From Curtobacterium sp. S6 (GTDB lineage: Bacteria > Actinomycetota > Actinomycetes > Actinomycetales > Micrococcaceae), in contig NZ_JHEL01000010.1 in the NCBI RefSeq assembly GCF_000710345.2, positions 1 to 64,000 on the forward strand: DNA of 64,000 nt, written 5' to 3'. The translations under genes were made by a program, and so were the position numbers. The notes under the pieces are model-generated. The model worked only from the letters and a program-made list of their open reading frames with translations. It did not search any database and was not told the DNA's origin. Positions 42,112 through 51,176 of the stretch are shown in pieces. Position 1 is the stretch's first letter. Each line of letters begins with the position of its first letter.

Positions 42112-43428
42112 GTGCCCAACACTACTTTTCCCAATCCCCAGTTCGGCTTTAAGGTCGGTTCCCGCCTGACCGAAACGGCAGGAGGCGACTCCTCGCGTGC
42201 CGCGCGCGACCGCAATAACGGCGGGGAGTTCCTCGGCCGCACCGGCGTGATGTCCACGCCGCACGGCGAGATCCAGACGCCCGCGTTCATCCCCGTCGGG
42301 ACCAAGGCGACCGTCAAGGCCGTCCTCCCGGAGGCCATGAAGCAGCTGGGCAGCCAGGCGCTTCTGGCCAACGCCTATCACCTGTACCTTCAGCCCGGCC
42401 CGGACGTTCTCGACGCCGCGGGCGGGCTCGGCCGCTTCATGAACTGGAACGGCCCCACCTTCACGGACTCGGGAGGCTTCCAGGTCATGTCCCTGGGGTC
42501 CGGGTTCAAGAAGGTCATCGATATGGGCACGGTGGCCGGCACGACCGGTGCCGACGGTCGCCCCGTGGGGGACGACGACGTCGCCGCCGGCAAGGAGCGC
42601 ATGGCCCACGTCGACGACGACGGCGTGACCTTCAAATCCCACCTCAACGGGGACCTGCACAGGTTCTCCCCGGAAATCTCCATGGGCGTGCAGCACCGGA
42701 TCGGCGCGGACGTCATGTTCGCCTTCGACGAGCTGACGACCCTCTACAACTCCCGCGGGTATCAGGAAGAGGCGCTCGAGCGCACGCGGTTGTGGGCCCT
42801 TCGATGCATCGCGGAGCATCAGCGGTTGACCGAGGAACGCTCAGACAAGCCGTATCAGGCCCTCTTCGGGGTAATCCAGGGCGCCCAGTACGAGGATCTG
42901 CGGCGTAAGGCGTGCCGGGACCTCGGCGACATGGATTTCGACGGCTTCGGCCTGGGCGGGGCCCTGGAAAAGGAGAATCTCGGGACCATCGTGCGCTGGT
43001 GCAACGAAGAGCTCCCGGAGAATAAGCCTCGCCACCTGCTGGGGATCTCCGAGCCCGACGACATCTTCGTGGCCCTGGAAAACGGCGCGGACACCTTCGA
43101 CTGCGTGTCCCCGACCCGCGTGGCCCGGACCGCCGCGGTCTACTCCCCGGACGGCCGCTTCAACGTCTCGAACGCTCGCTTCAAAACGGACTTCACCCCG
43201 ATCTACGATGGGTGCGACTGCTATACGTGCACGCACTACACCAAGGCTTATCTGCACCACTTGTTCAAGGCGAAGGAACGGCTCGCCGCAACCCTCGCCT
43301 CGATCCACAATGAGCGTTTCATCGTCCGGATGGTCGACACCGCCCGCGAGACGATCGCCTCGGGCGAGTACTTCCAGTATCGGGACGAATTCCTCGGACG
43401 CTACTACGCCGGAAAGGCCAAGAATTGA
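42112..43428 (+). CDS. tgt: tRNA-guanine transglycosylase
   Basis: 438-residue enzyme that swaps guanine 34 in GUN-anticodon tRNAs for queuine or a precursor. It has RTGVMSTPHGEIQTPAFIPV, the catalytic Asp in GPTFTDSGGFQVMSLG, the second Asp region MFAFDELTTLYNSR, GLGGALEKENLGTI and the zinc site CDCYTCTHYTKAYLHHL. No queuosine biosynthesis gene (queA, queC-G) is in the window. GTG 42112 is chosen over ATG 42103 because it follows the -10 box by 7 bases and gives the family-like start MPNTTFPNPQFGF. Its TGA overlaps the TTG start of the next gene. Confidence 0.94.
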   Translation: MPNTTFPNPQFGFKVGSRLTETAGGDSSRAARDRNNGGEFLGRTGVMSTPHGEIQTPAFIPVGTKATVKAVLPEAMKQLGSQALLANAYHLYLQPGPDVLDAAGGLGRFMNWNGPTFTDSGGFQVMSLGSGFKKVIDMGTVAGTTGADGRPVGDDDVAAGKERMAHVDDDGVTFKSHLNGDLHRFSPEISMGVQHRIGADVMFAFDELTTLYNSRGYQEEALERTRLWALRCIAEHQRLTEERSDKPYQALFGVIQGAQYEDLRRKACRDLGDMDFDGFGLGGALEKENLGTIVRWCNEELPENKPRHLLGISEPDDIFVALENGADTFDCVSPTRVARTAAVYSPDGRFNVSNARFKTDFTPIYDGCDCYTCTHYTKAYLHHLFKAKERLAATLASIHNERFIVRMVDTARETIASGEYFQYRDEFLGRYYAGKAKN

Positions 43429-43931
43429 GCATCCTGACCACGGTCCCCGCGGACCAGGTCGTGTCCGTCTCGGGCGACGTGCCCGCGCCGCCGCAAGACG
43501 TCTTCACCGCGTTCACCGATCCCCTCCGCCTGGCCGGATGGTACGGCCCCGAGGGGTGGATCGTGCCTGTTCACACGGTTTCCATCGACCCGACGCCGGG
43601 CGGGATTTTTCGCCTGGCCATGGTCAATCACGCGCAACCGAACGAGGCCGTGCCCTTGTATTCGACGTTCGTGAGCGTCGTCGAGGGCGAGCTCCTGGAG
43701 CATCGCGAATCGCTTCCGGGGCCGAACGGCGAGGCCAGCGATGCGACCGTGCTGCACCGCATCGAGTTCCTCCCCCGCGAGGTAGACGGCGCCGACGGCA
43801 CCCGGGTGGTCGTCAGCCAGGGCCCGCTGCCACGGGAAATCCACGCGACGGTCGTCGACGGATGGCGATCCGCCCTGTCGGAGCTGGCCCGGGCGACCGT
43901 GTCCGAGCAGAGGGTCAGGGCCTCTCGCTGA
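43425..43931 (+). CDS. SRPBCC/AHSA1-like domain protein
   Basis: 168-residue START-fold (SRPBCC) protein, the type that binds hydrophobic ligands in a helix-grip cavity. Marks are VSVSGDVPAPPQDVFTAFTD, LAGWYGPEGWIVP and IDPTPGGIFRLAMVN. It begins at TTG overlapping the tgt stop (TTGA) with GGAAAGG at 43411-43417, so it is translationally coupled to tgt. Its last 17 bases overlap the convergent exporter gene. Function unknown. Confidence 0.78.
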   Translation: MSILTTVPADQVVSVSGDVPAPPQDVFTAFTDPLRLAGWYGPEGWIVPVHTVSIDPTPGGIFRLAMVNHAQPNEAVPLYSTFVSVVEGELLEHRESLPGPNGEASDATVLHRIEFLPREVDGADGTRVVVSQGPLPREIHATVVDGWRSALSELARATVSEQRVRASR

Positions 43932-46269
43932 GGCCCTGACCCCGTCGGGGATCCTGGGCCTCATGCCGTGGGCCGTCGTGTCCTTGACGGCGACGCTTCG
44001 CCTCGATCACGCGGATCTGACGCGTTTCCGGGCTGTCGTTGCCGGTCAGGACGTTGCCCTCAAACTCTCCGGCCTTGCCGTCCTCGTACTGCTCGGCCTC
44101 GGCCTGCTCCTGCTCCGCGTACTTCTTCTGGCGGCTCCGAACCCACAGGTGTCCGGCCGTGTACAGCAGTAGGCCGATGACCAGCCAGACGAACTCCAAG
44201 ATCAGGTCGCCCGTGACGGACGCGTCCGGCAGGTACACCTGCAACCGCATCGCGCCGAGGGCGGCCGAGCTCGGGACCAGGTGGTTCAGCACGGTGAACA
44301 CCTGTGGCGCCATGTCCAGCGGTAACAGCAGGCCCGAGCTGGGGACCCCACACATCACGAACAGCGGCAGGGATATCGTCATGACCGATCCCCTCAGGAA
44401 CAGCGCCCCGCCCAGTGTGAAGAACTGAATGGTCAGCGACGTCAGGAACAAGATTCCCCAGACCGTCCAGGGAGCCCCGGGATCCAAGAAATGCACCACG
44501 TGCACCGAGATCAGGTACTGCAAGAACGTATTGGCCGCGGCGACACCGATGACCCAGATGACGCGTCGTCCCCAGTGCCACGCGCGTCCGACCAGGCCGA
44601 TCATCATGCCGGCCAGATTCGAACCGACGATCCCGCCCATGCCGAGGTACATCAGGGACATGCCGAATTTGTCGTTCTGCGTGGTCGGCGCCAGGTCGAC
44701 CTTTTCCATGGGGGCGCCCTGGGTCAGGGTGCTCACGAGCTTCTGGGCCGCGGTTTCGGCCTGCATGCCATTGCCGGTCGCGACGAAGAGCACCGAGGAC
44801 GAGGGCGACTCACGCTCGGAAATCCCCTCCGCGGCCGACGCCGGGACGTACGCCGCGCGGGCCTTGTTCTCCAGAACGTCTTGGCGGGCGTCGTCCGCGG
44901 TCTTGACGGTCTTGACCTCGTAGGCGTCCTCCGGGAGGCCCTCAAGGGCCTCCGCCAGCTGGGTCGAGGAGGAATCGGCCGCTACCACGTCGATCTTCAT
45001 GTGGTTCGGGGACGGCGCGTGCACGACCCCGATATACATCAACGGCAACGCGATCGTGACGATGATCGGCAGCTTGAAGGCGTGAATGAGCCCGCGACGA
45101 TTCTGCATCTGCTCGTCGTTGACCGACCTTCGGCTACCGAAGAAATGCCGGAAGCCCGGCGAGGAGTAGCCACGGCGTACGTGACGGCCCATCGCATCCG
45201 CCGGGGCAGAGGGGTCGAGATCGGTCTCGAAGGACATCGCGTCCGCGTCCTGGGGCGCCGGGCGCTTGAGGAACGACGCCGCCAGAAGGATCAAGGCCAG
45301 GAAGAACCAGAGCAGCAGCGTGATGAGTGACGCGCTGAGCGGGGCCTCGGGGAAATACAGGATCCGACGCAGCGCCTCCATGAGGGCGGGGGTGGGCAGG
45401 ATCCGGTGCAGGCCCTGGAAGACCGAGGGCACCAGCTCGATCGCCATCCCCGCACCGGAGGCGGGAATTCCGAGAAGGACCAGCAGGAACATCGTCGGTA
45501 ACGCCATGTACAACCCGATGAGTCTCATGCCGCCGGTGTGGAACAGCATCACGGTGAAGGACATGAAGGCCAGTAGGAGGTATACGGGCAAGGCGTGCTC
45601 GGTGAAGGCGCCGTGGATTCCGTAGGCGATGAACGTCGGGATCGTCGCGTAGAACAGCGCCATGACGCCCATGATGGAGATCGCCACCTTGCCGCTGAGC
45701 TTGGCCAGGTTGCTTCTCAGCCCGACGGCCGTCATGAACCCGGCCAAGAGCACCGGCAGCCCCATAAACATCAGGGAGGTCCCCATGCCGTCGTTGGCCG
45801 GGGGCGGCACGAGGTCCTCGACCGTGGGCTTGGGAACCTGATCCGGGTTTTGATACTTCCCGGTCTGCGTGAGGACCTGAGGGGCCACCTTGTCCAGGTA
45901 GCCTTCGGCGAACTGGGAGGCGCTCGTGGACCCCATCGTGGCCACGTATTCCGTATTGGTCTTCGGGTCCCAGGCCGCGCGGATGTTGAGGGATTCGATC
46001 TCGTGCTTGGCGTCGTCCACGGAACCGACGGCCTGGACGTCGTACGCCTCGCCGGCCTTCGCGTCGAGCTTGGTCGCGAGTTGCTGCGTCTGGGTGTCCG
46101 AGCCGACGATCCCGATCTTCATGCCGTGCGGTTCGGGGGAATGCATGCTGAAGCCGTAGATCAGCGGGAACATGATGGTCAGGAACATCGGGAGGACGAT
46201 CGAGAACTTGAGGACCTTGCTGGCCCCGCTCTTAATTCCCGACGCGTTGAATCGAGGGGCACGAGGCAT
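43915..46269 (-). CDS. Fused tandem ABC-2/YhgE-type membrane protein
   Basis: 784-residue membrane protein built from two homologous halves. Each half starts with a membrane segment (FSIVLPMFLTIMFPLIYGF; LPIIVTIALPLMYIGVVHA), then HSPEPHGMKIGIVGSD or HAPSPNHMKIDVVAAD, an extracellular alpha/beta domain (DAKHEIESLNIRAAWDP; DARQDVLENKARAAYVP) and about five more segments with the GMGTSLMFMGLPVL or FGMSLMYLGMGGI block. This is the ABC-2 permease/YhgE-Pip layout, duplicated in one chain with a cytosolic basic linker. No ATPase gene is adjacent. A charged tail (about 60 residues) ends it. TGATG overlap with the FUSC gene shows coupling. Confidence 0.75.
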   Translation of the reverse strand: MPRAPRFNASGIKSGASKVLKFSIVLPMFLTIMFPLIYGFSMHSPEPHGMKIGIVGSDTQTQQLATKLDAKAGEAYDVQAVGSVDDAKHEIESLNIRAAWDPKTNTEYVATMGSTSASQFAEGYLDKVAPQVLTQTGKYQNPDQVPKPTVEDLVPPPANDGMGTSLMFMGLPVLLAGFMTAVGLRSNLAKLSGKVAISIMGVMALFYATIPTFIAYGIHGAFTEHALPVYLLLAFMSFTVMLFHTGGMRLIGLYMALPTMFLLVLLGIPASGAGMAIELVPSVFQGLHRILPTPALMEALRRILYFPEAPLSASLITLLLWFFLALILLAASFLKRPAPQDADAMSFETDLDPSAPADAMGRHVRRGYSSPGFRHFFGSRRSVNDEQMQNRRGLIHAFKLPIIVTIALPLMYIGVVHAPSPNHMKIDVVAADSSSTQLAEALEGLPEDAYEVKTVKTADDARQDVLENKARAAYVPASAAEGISERESPSSSVLFVATGNGMQAETAAQKLVSTLTQGAPMEKVDLAPTTQNDKFGMSLMYLGMGGIVGSNLAGMMIGLVGRAWHWGRRVIWVIGVAAANTFLQYLISVHVVHFLDPGAPWTVWGILFLTSLTIQFFTLGGALFLRGSVMTISLPLFVMCGVPSSGLLLPLDMAPQVFTVLNHLVPSSAALGAMRLQVYLPDASVTGDLILEFVWLVIGLLLYTAGHLWVRSRQKKYAEQEQAEAEQYEDGKAGEFEGNVLTGNDSPETRQIRVIEAKRRRQGHDGPRHEAQDPRRGQGLSERP

Positions 46270-47339
46270 CAGGAGACCTGCTTTCTCTGATGATTGCGGC
46301 GGAGGAGGGGTATGGCTTGGGTATCGGCGTCGCGTTCGGCACGGTTACGGAAGATCAGCACCAGCACAAAGCCCACGGCGGCGCCGATGGCCGTTTCGGC
46401 GAGGCGGGCCGTGAGGATCTGTTCCGGGGCGGATGGTTGCGCGAGTTGCACCATCATGAGCGCCAGCGGGGTCACGAAAAGCATCGCGAAGGCATAGTTG
46501 CGCATCACGAACGCCTCGGCGAGGAACTGGAGGATAACGACCCAGACCGCCATCTGCCACTGGTGCAGGTCCGACGAGAGCAGGAAGGCCGTCACGAAGA
46601 CGCCCCCGAAGGTGCCGACGATGCGCTGAATGCACTTATACAACCGGGCCGTGACGCTCGGTTGGGCGATCGGGGCGACCGCGGCGACCATCGCCCAGTA
46701 GGAATGGCTCAGCCCGGACAGCTGCCCGAGGACACCGGCGATGGTCGCGGCGCCGAAGAACAGCAGGCCGTGGCGGAGGATCTGGGCCCGGGACTGGCCG
46801 TGGTGCGCGGGCACCGGAACGACGTGACCGCGTCGCCCCTCCCCCATGAAGTACCCGAGCATTCCGGCCAGCACGGACCAGATGACCGCTCCCAAACCGG
46901 CGATCATCGCCAGGGCGATCGGTGGAGGAGAATGCATCGAGCCGACCGCCCCGGAGGCGAAGATGAAGAAGAGTCCCCCGGGCGGCCTCAGCGTCAGGAC
47001 GATCGCCAGGGACGCGCCGATTCCACCGACGAGCGCGACCACCGGGATCATGAGCCAGGGACCGGCCTGCAGGTGGGAGAGTGCCAAGCCCACCAGGAGC
47101 GCCATGAGCAACATCAGGCCCGCGGTGCACTGGTGCCGGAAACGATCGGCGAAGGGTTCCTGCCGGGCGTAGATCGAGGTGAAGGCGCCGAAGGACACAA
47201 AAATCGCCAGGTCGGCCCGGCCGAGGAGCAAAACGGTTGCCAAGGGAACGGCCACGCTCGCCGCAATTCGTATCGCCGGGATGTGATCGGACTTCGATGG
47301 GGCGAAAGAAACGATATTGCGGAAATGGCCGTTGGACAC
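46269..47339 (-). CDS. FUSC family exporter-like protein
   Basis: 356-residue membrane protein of the fusaric-acid-resistance (FUSC) superfamily. Ten or more membrane segments occur in two blocks, e.g. AIRIAASVAVPLATVLLLGR, CTAGLMLLMALLVGLALSHL, PPIALAMIAGLGAVIWSVLAGML; then SYWAMVAAVAPIAQPSVTARLYKCIQRIVGTFGGV, the FUSC signature (TxxRxxxRxxGTxxGxxxa). Start is GTG 47339, with AAGGAG on the minus strand about 11 bases upstream; the frame to 47435 is discarded. It is one base overlapped by the fused ABC-2 gene, so both probably act together in efflux of an amphipathic compound. Confidence 0.83.
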   Translation of the reverse strand: MSNGHFRNIVSFAPSKSDHIPAIRIAASVAVPLATVLLLGRADLAIFVSFGAFTSIYARQEPFADRFRHQCTAGLMLLMALLVGLALSHLQAGPWLMIPVVALVGGIGASLAIVLTLRPPGGLFFIFASGAVGSMHSPPPIALAMIAGLGAVIWSVLAGMLGYFMGEGRRGHVVPVPAHHGQSRAQILRHGLLFFGAATIAGVLGQLSGLSHSYWAMVAAVAPIAQPSVTARLYKCIQRIVGTFGGVFVTAFLLSSDLHQWQMAVWVVILQFLAEAFVMRNYAFAMLFVTPLALMMVQLAQPSAPEQILTARLAETAIGAAVGFVLVLIFRNRAERDADTQAIPLLRRNHQRKQVS

Positions 47340-47598
47340 TGTGACGGTGGCTCCTTGGGGTCGCGGGCGGGGTTCACGGTGTGCGCCGACCGCTGGGATC
47401 GTCCCCCTGGGGGAAGGAACGCATCCGCGGACCATCGTGATTTCTGCCGGCCTCGGGGCGGTCGCCGTTGCGTACCAGCGCCCGGCCCTGAGGACGCCGC
47501 GACATTGCGGTTCCCGGCAGGTGGCGGACAGGCCACACCTTGCTTAATAGTAAGCCTACTCCCCGGGACGGGCGGAGGATCCTTGTAACTTGGAACGT
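47340..47598. other. Divergent intergenic region with short inverted repeat
   Basis: 259 bases between the FUSC operon and the helicase-like gene. At 47542-47555 GCTTA and TAAGC face each other across 4 bases, a possible operator near the plus-strand start. No gene seen. Confidence 0.4.
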
Positions 47599-50115
47599 AT
47601 GACCGACCGCACCCGCCTGCATGACGACCCGCTCGAGCTGTGGCGATCCCTGGCACAGCTGAGCCCCCGGGTCCTGCCGCGCCCGCGGCCGGCGGAGCGT
47701 CGCCTTACGGTCAAGGACTACCTGCCCGGGCATGCCCTGCCGTGGGAGCCCTCCTCGGGCCACGTCAGCTACGACCGCACGCGCTCGTGGCGCCACGTCG
47801 TCTATGCCGGGGTGGTCCCCTACGGTCGCCTGATCGCGCACGCGGACCTGGCCCCGCGGGACGCCGCCCCGGGATTGCTCACCGCCCTCTTTGCCGTGCG
47901 CGTCGCCGAGGACGGCCGCGTCATCCCCGACAGCCTGGAGCTGTCTCGCGCCGCCTGGGCGGTCTCCTCTATCGCTCGCCCGGACTCTGTCCCCGGCTCG
48001 TACAGGGCAGCGACCGAACTGTGGCGGCAGGGGCTGTTGGATCTGTGGCGGGCCCGCCGCGTCGACATCCGCGGGGTGAAGTATCCGCGGTTGCCGGGAG
48101 ACGTCGAGCAAGACCACCCCCTGGACCACGACGACCTCGCGGCGGCCGTGGCACACACCCGGGAGGTCTTTGGCCTGGCCGACCTGCTGGCCTCCGGAGC
48201 GCAGGGCGTGCCGACGCGCATCGTGAGCCGCCTGGCGCCGCGTTCGGTTCAGGCCGGCGACGGTTCCCTTCTGAACCATCCGGCCGCGGAAGACCTCGAT
48301 CTGGCCACCGAAACCACCCGCTACCGCCAAGCGGCGGCCGGTCTCCTCGGCATCGATGCGGCCGAGACCTTCGAAGACGTCGGCGAATCGAGGGAAGCGC
48401 TGTACTACGCGCTGGCCCCGCAGATGCTTCCCGAGGGGATTTCTCGACGCGAGCGCTCGACCGTGGCCACCCAGTTTGCGGTCAACGCCGCGATCAACGA
48501 CCTGGCGGGAACCGAGGGGCTCTGGTGTTGCCCGGAGGAGACCTCCGCGGGCGTTCCCGAGCCTCGGTGGGTCGACGACATGCTGGCGGGCCTGGTCACC
48601 CGCCGCGCCGAAGCGTTGGCCTCGATCCCGGATCCCGCGGAAATCTTCGATCCCGAAGCCACAGAATGGTCTCCGACCCGAGAGATTCACCTGCCCCACC
48701 CCGACCTCGAGGACCACGAGGTCATTCGGTCCGCGCCGTTGCGCTCGGGTGGCGTGGGGCCCAGCGGAACCCCCGCATTCGTCCAGTTGCTTCCCGGCAT
48801 GGAGGAATTCGAGCCCTTTCGGGGAATGCCGGCCGGCCAGCCGTTGGACGCCGTCGCGGCGATCGACGCCGTGCTCAACCGGTTGGGGCACGCCCGGTCC
48901 ACCATGACGCCGCAGGACTATGAGCGCTGGGATGCGGCGGCGGAATCGATGCAGGACAGCATCGCTGCCGTCCGGACTCTCGTCGCCGAACGGCAGCGCT
49001 ATCACGAGGCCGTACCCATGCTGTTGCGGACCGAAGGCGTCATCTCGGACCTCGCGGAGGCCTTGGCTGAATCGATGACCGAGATCTCGGACATGGAGGC
49101 CGAGCTCGAGGAGCTATCCCGGGCCAACGACCGGGCGCGGCGTCGTTCCAAGGTGTGGAACGACCGGATCGCCGCCCACCTGCGCGAGGAGCCCCCGATG
49201 CTCTGGAGGTTCGCGACGTTTGGCCGGGCCCGGATGCCGTGGCGGCAGCGGCTCACTCACCTGCGCCGGGAACAGTCCGAGGCGCAGGCGGAGGAGCAGG
49301 GCGCGCAGGCCGCCGTCGATCGCGTGCACCGCGACCTTCGGCAGATGCGCGAGGCCCACGAGTCCCTGCGCGACGACCTCGAGGAGAATAAGGCGACGGT
49401 TGCGTCGTTGCGCGAAGAACTCGCGGCCTATCCCCACCCTGACCACGCGATGGATCAGGACTGGCTGGCCGGCGACTGGCACGACCGCGCCCTGGCACCG
49501 TGGCTGGACGACGAGCTCCAGGATGCCCGGTACCTCGCCTACCGTCATGCGCTGACCATGCATTCCGTGGCAATCAATGGCCTTCCCCGCGAGTTTCGTG
49601 AGGGGCTGCTCGCGGCCCGAGACCTGCTGTGCGGGCATCCCGGCAAGGACCCGCAGGCCGTCCGGGGAGCCTGGCAGATCCTCGGAATGGTGTTCCCGCA
49701 GGTCATGATCGAGGCGGAGCTGCTTCCCGGGATCTGCCGGAGCCTCGGTGAGTCGCGATTGGGGTGGGTAATCTACTCCGACGCCGACCGGCTTCGCGGC
49801 GGCGTCGCCTACGCGGGTTTGCTCCACGCGACCCGCGGTGTGCTCTTCGCCCAGCCCGACGACCTCGTGGCCTCCGCCACGGCGGTTCAGGCGGAGGACG
49901 ACGCGGTGCAGCGCTACGACGCGCCGTACATCCTGCCCCCGACGGCCGTCCAGCGGTCCTTGGCCGAGGCGACCTCGTGCTCTCTTCGGTGGACCCCGGA
50001 CCAGACGACCGCCTACGGTCTGGCATCGCGGGCCTCGAAATACACCCCGACGGCTCCCGCCGAGATCACGCTCGGCCGCGACACCCCGGAGCAACCGCTT
50101 CCCTTCTCCTCCTGA
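47599..50115 (+). CDS. Large protein resembling a helicase with eroded ATPase motifs
   Basis: 838-residue cytosolic protein. I do not recognise it with certainty. The order of blocks resembles actinobacterial DNA2/NAM7-type (AAA_11/AAA_12) helicases: VATQFAVNAAINDLAGTEGL (about 285-303) sits where these read up to Walker A, but the following stretch is WCCPEETSAGVPEPRWVDD instead of a GxPGTGKT loop; a coiled coil spans about 460-620; and AWQILGMVFPQVMIEAELLP plus LGWVIYSDADRLRGGVAYAG (about 690-740) sits where the DEAGQA Walker B is expected. ATPase activity would be lost. TAACTT ends 7 bases before ATG 47599. Conserved length and no stops argue it is a maintained gene, perhaps structural or regulatory. 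Confidence 0.55.
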   Translation: MTDRTRLHDDPLELWRSLAQLSPRVLPRPRPAERRLTVKDYLPGHALPWEPSSGHVSYDRTRSWRHVVYAGVVPYGRLIAHADLAPRDAAPGLLTALFAVRVAEDGRVIPDSLELSRAAWAVSSIARPDSVPGSYRAATELWRQGLLDLWRARRVDIRGVKYPRLPGDVEQDHPLDHDDLAAAVAHTREVFGLADLLASGAQGVPTRIVSRLAPRSVQAGDGSLLNHPAAEDLDLATETTRYRQAAAGLLGIDAAETFEDVGESREALYYALAPQMLPEGISRRERSTVATQFAVNAAINDLAGTEGLWCCPEETSAGVPEPRWVDDMLAGLVTRRAEALASIPDPAEIFDPEATEWSPTREIHLPHPDLEDHEVIRSAPLRSGGVGPSGTPAFVQLLPGMEEFEPFRGMPAGQPLDAVAAIDAVLNRLGHARSTMTPQDYERWDAAAESMQDSIAAVRTLVAERQRYHEAVPMLLRTEGVISDLAEALAESMTEISDMEAELEELSRANDRARRRSKVWNDRIAAHLREEPPMLWRFATFGRARMPWRQRLTHLRREQSEAQAEEQGAQAAVDRVHRDLRQMREAHESLRDDLEENKATVASLREELAAYPHPDHAMDQDWLAGDWHDRALAPWLDDELQDARYLAYRHALTMHSVAINGLPREFREGLLAARDLLCGHPGKDPQAVRGAWQILGMVFPQVMIEAELLPGICRSLGESRLGWVIYSDADRLRGGVAYAGLLHATRGVLFAQPDDLVASATAVQAEDDAVQRYDAPYILPPTAVQRSLAEATSCSLRWTPDQTTAYGLASRASKYTPTAPAEITLGRDTPEQPLPFSS

Positions 50116-50131
50116 CCAGGAGATATGTCGG

Positions 50132-50137
50132 TAAAAT
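50132..50137 (+). promoter_or_regulatory. -10 box of the membrane protein-cls unit
   Basis: TAAAAT, a near-consensus -10, 64 bases before the ATG at 50202. A -35 partner is weak (CTGACC at 50112-50117 with a short 14-base spacer). Confidence 0.4.
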
Positions 50138-50201
50138 CGGTCAAGCGTGCACCGCCTGAGCTGTCACGCGCCGCCCACCCATCTTCGCGCTAAGGAGCTC
50201 C

Positions 50202-51176
50202 ATGGACAGTACCGGTCAGCCGTACCTCCGGGCCCTCAGCGCCGAGGCACCGGGCCCGTGGCGTTCGATCTTGGGCCACTCCCCGTTGTATTGGGCCGGC
50301 CTGTTGGTGATCTGGACCATCGGAATCCTCGGCCGGTTCTCGGGCGCGCAATCGGTGTCCTCGGCAGGGTTGCACGAGGTGGCACCGACCATCACGTTTG
50401 TCACGTGGCTGGTTCTGCTGATCTATACCGGCTTCCTGATCCTCGCCGCCGTCCGCCCCAGCCTGTCCGAAACCCCCGGTCCCGGAATCGCCCAGAGGGT
50501 CCTGCGGGCCATCGCTCCGGCCGGCCTCGCCGTGGTGTTCTGCGCGCTCATTCAGGCGGGCCTGGTGGTGATCGCGGCGGTCGATCGAGGCACGAATCCC
50601 GGCATGTCGCCGTTGTGGAAGGTCGCGCTGTTCTACGCTGCCGAGGCGGCTGCGGGCGTCGCCGCGTTCTGCGCGCTGTTTTCGCTCATCGCGGTCGCTT
50701 TTTCACGGGTCGGAAGCTGGTGGCTGTACGGCCTTTACTCCTGGGTCGCCTACGCCGTCGTCGACCGCATCCAGCGTTACGCCACGTTTGTGCCTTTGCC
50801 GGGAACCGATGGCGCGGAATTCCATTCCGGCCTGGACTTTGGTCGTGCCTCGGCGTCCAACGTGTATATCAACGCCTTCCCGGGCAACGTCGCGGCAGTC
50901 GTGCCGCAGCGGCCGGGCCAGGTGCCACCGTTTGCCAATATCGAGGTCAGCAACGTGTGGATCAATCTCTGGATCCTCCTCTTGTGCACCGTCGTGCTGA
51001 TCGCCGTGGTCGTCGTATCTGCCTCCCGCACACGAGCCCGCGTGCGACGGGGAGAAGAGCCGCCGCGGGCCCGACCAGATGGGCGTTTCCACACGTCCGG
51101 TCCCGATTCCGACGAATCGCTCATTCCCTGGGACAGGCTCGACGATCCCCGGGGCTCCCGTAGACTTGGGCCGTGA
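50202..51176 (+). CDS. Membrane protein of unknown function
   Basis: 324-residue protein with about five membrane segments: SPLYWAGLLVIWTIGILGRF, TFVTWLVLLIYTGFLILAAV, GLAVVFCALIQAGLVVIAAV, ALFYAAEAAAGVAAFCALFSLIAVAF and IEVSNVWINLWILLLCTVVLIAVVVV, with an extracytoplasmic stretch (about 205-250) before the last and a charged cytosolic tail. An AAGGAG ribosome site precedes the ATG. Its TGA overlaps the GTG of cls (GTGA), so it may act with cardiolipin synthase, though cls also has its own -10 box. Not recognised. Confidence 0.7.
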   Translation: MDSTGQPYLRALSAEAPGPWRSILGHSPLYWAGLLVIWTIGILGRFSGAQSVSSAGLHEVAPTITFVTWLVLLIYTGFLILAAVRPSLSETPGPGIAQRVLRAIAPAGLAVVFCALIQAGLVVIAAVDRGTNPGMSPLWKVALFYAAEAAAGVAAFCALFSLIAVAFSRVGSWWLYGLYSWVAYAVVDRIQRYATFVPLPGTDGAEFHSGLDFGRASASNVYINAFPGNVAAVVPQRPGQVPPFANIEVSNVWINLWILLLCTVVLIAVVVVSASRTRARVRRGEEPPRARPDGRFHTSGPDSDESLIPWDRLDDPRGSRRLGP

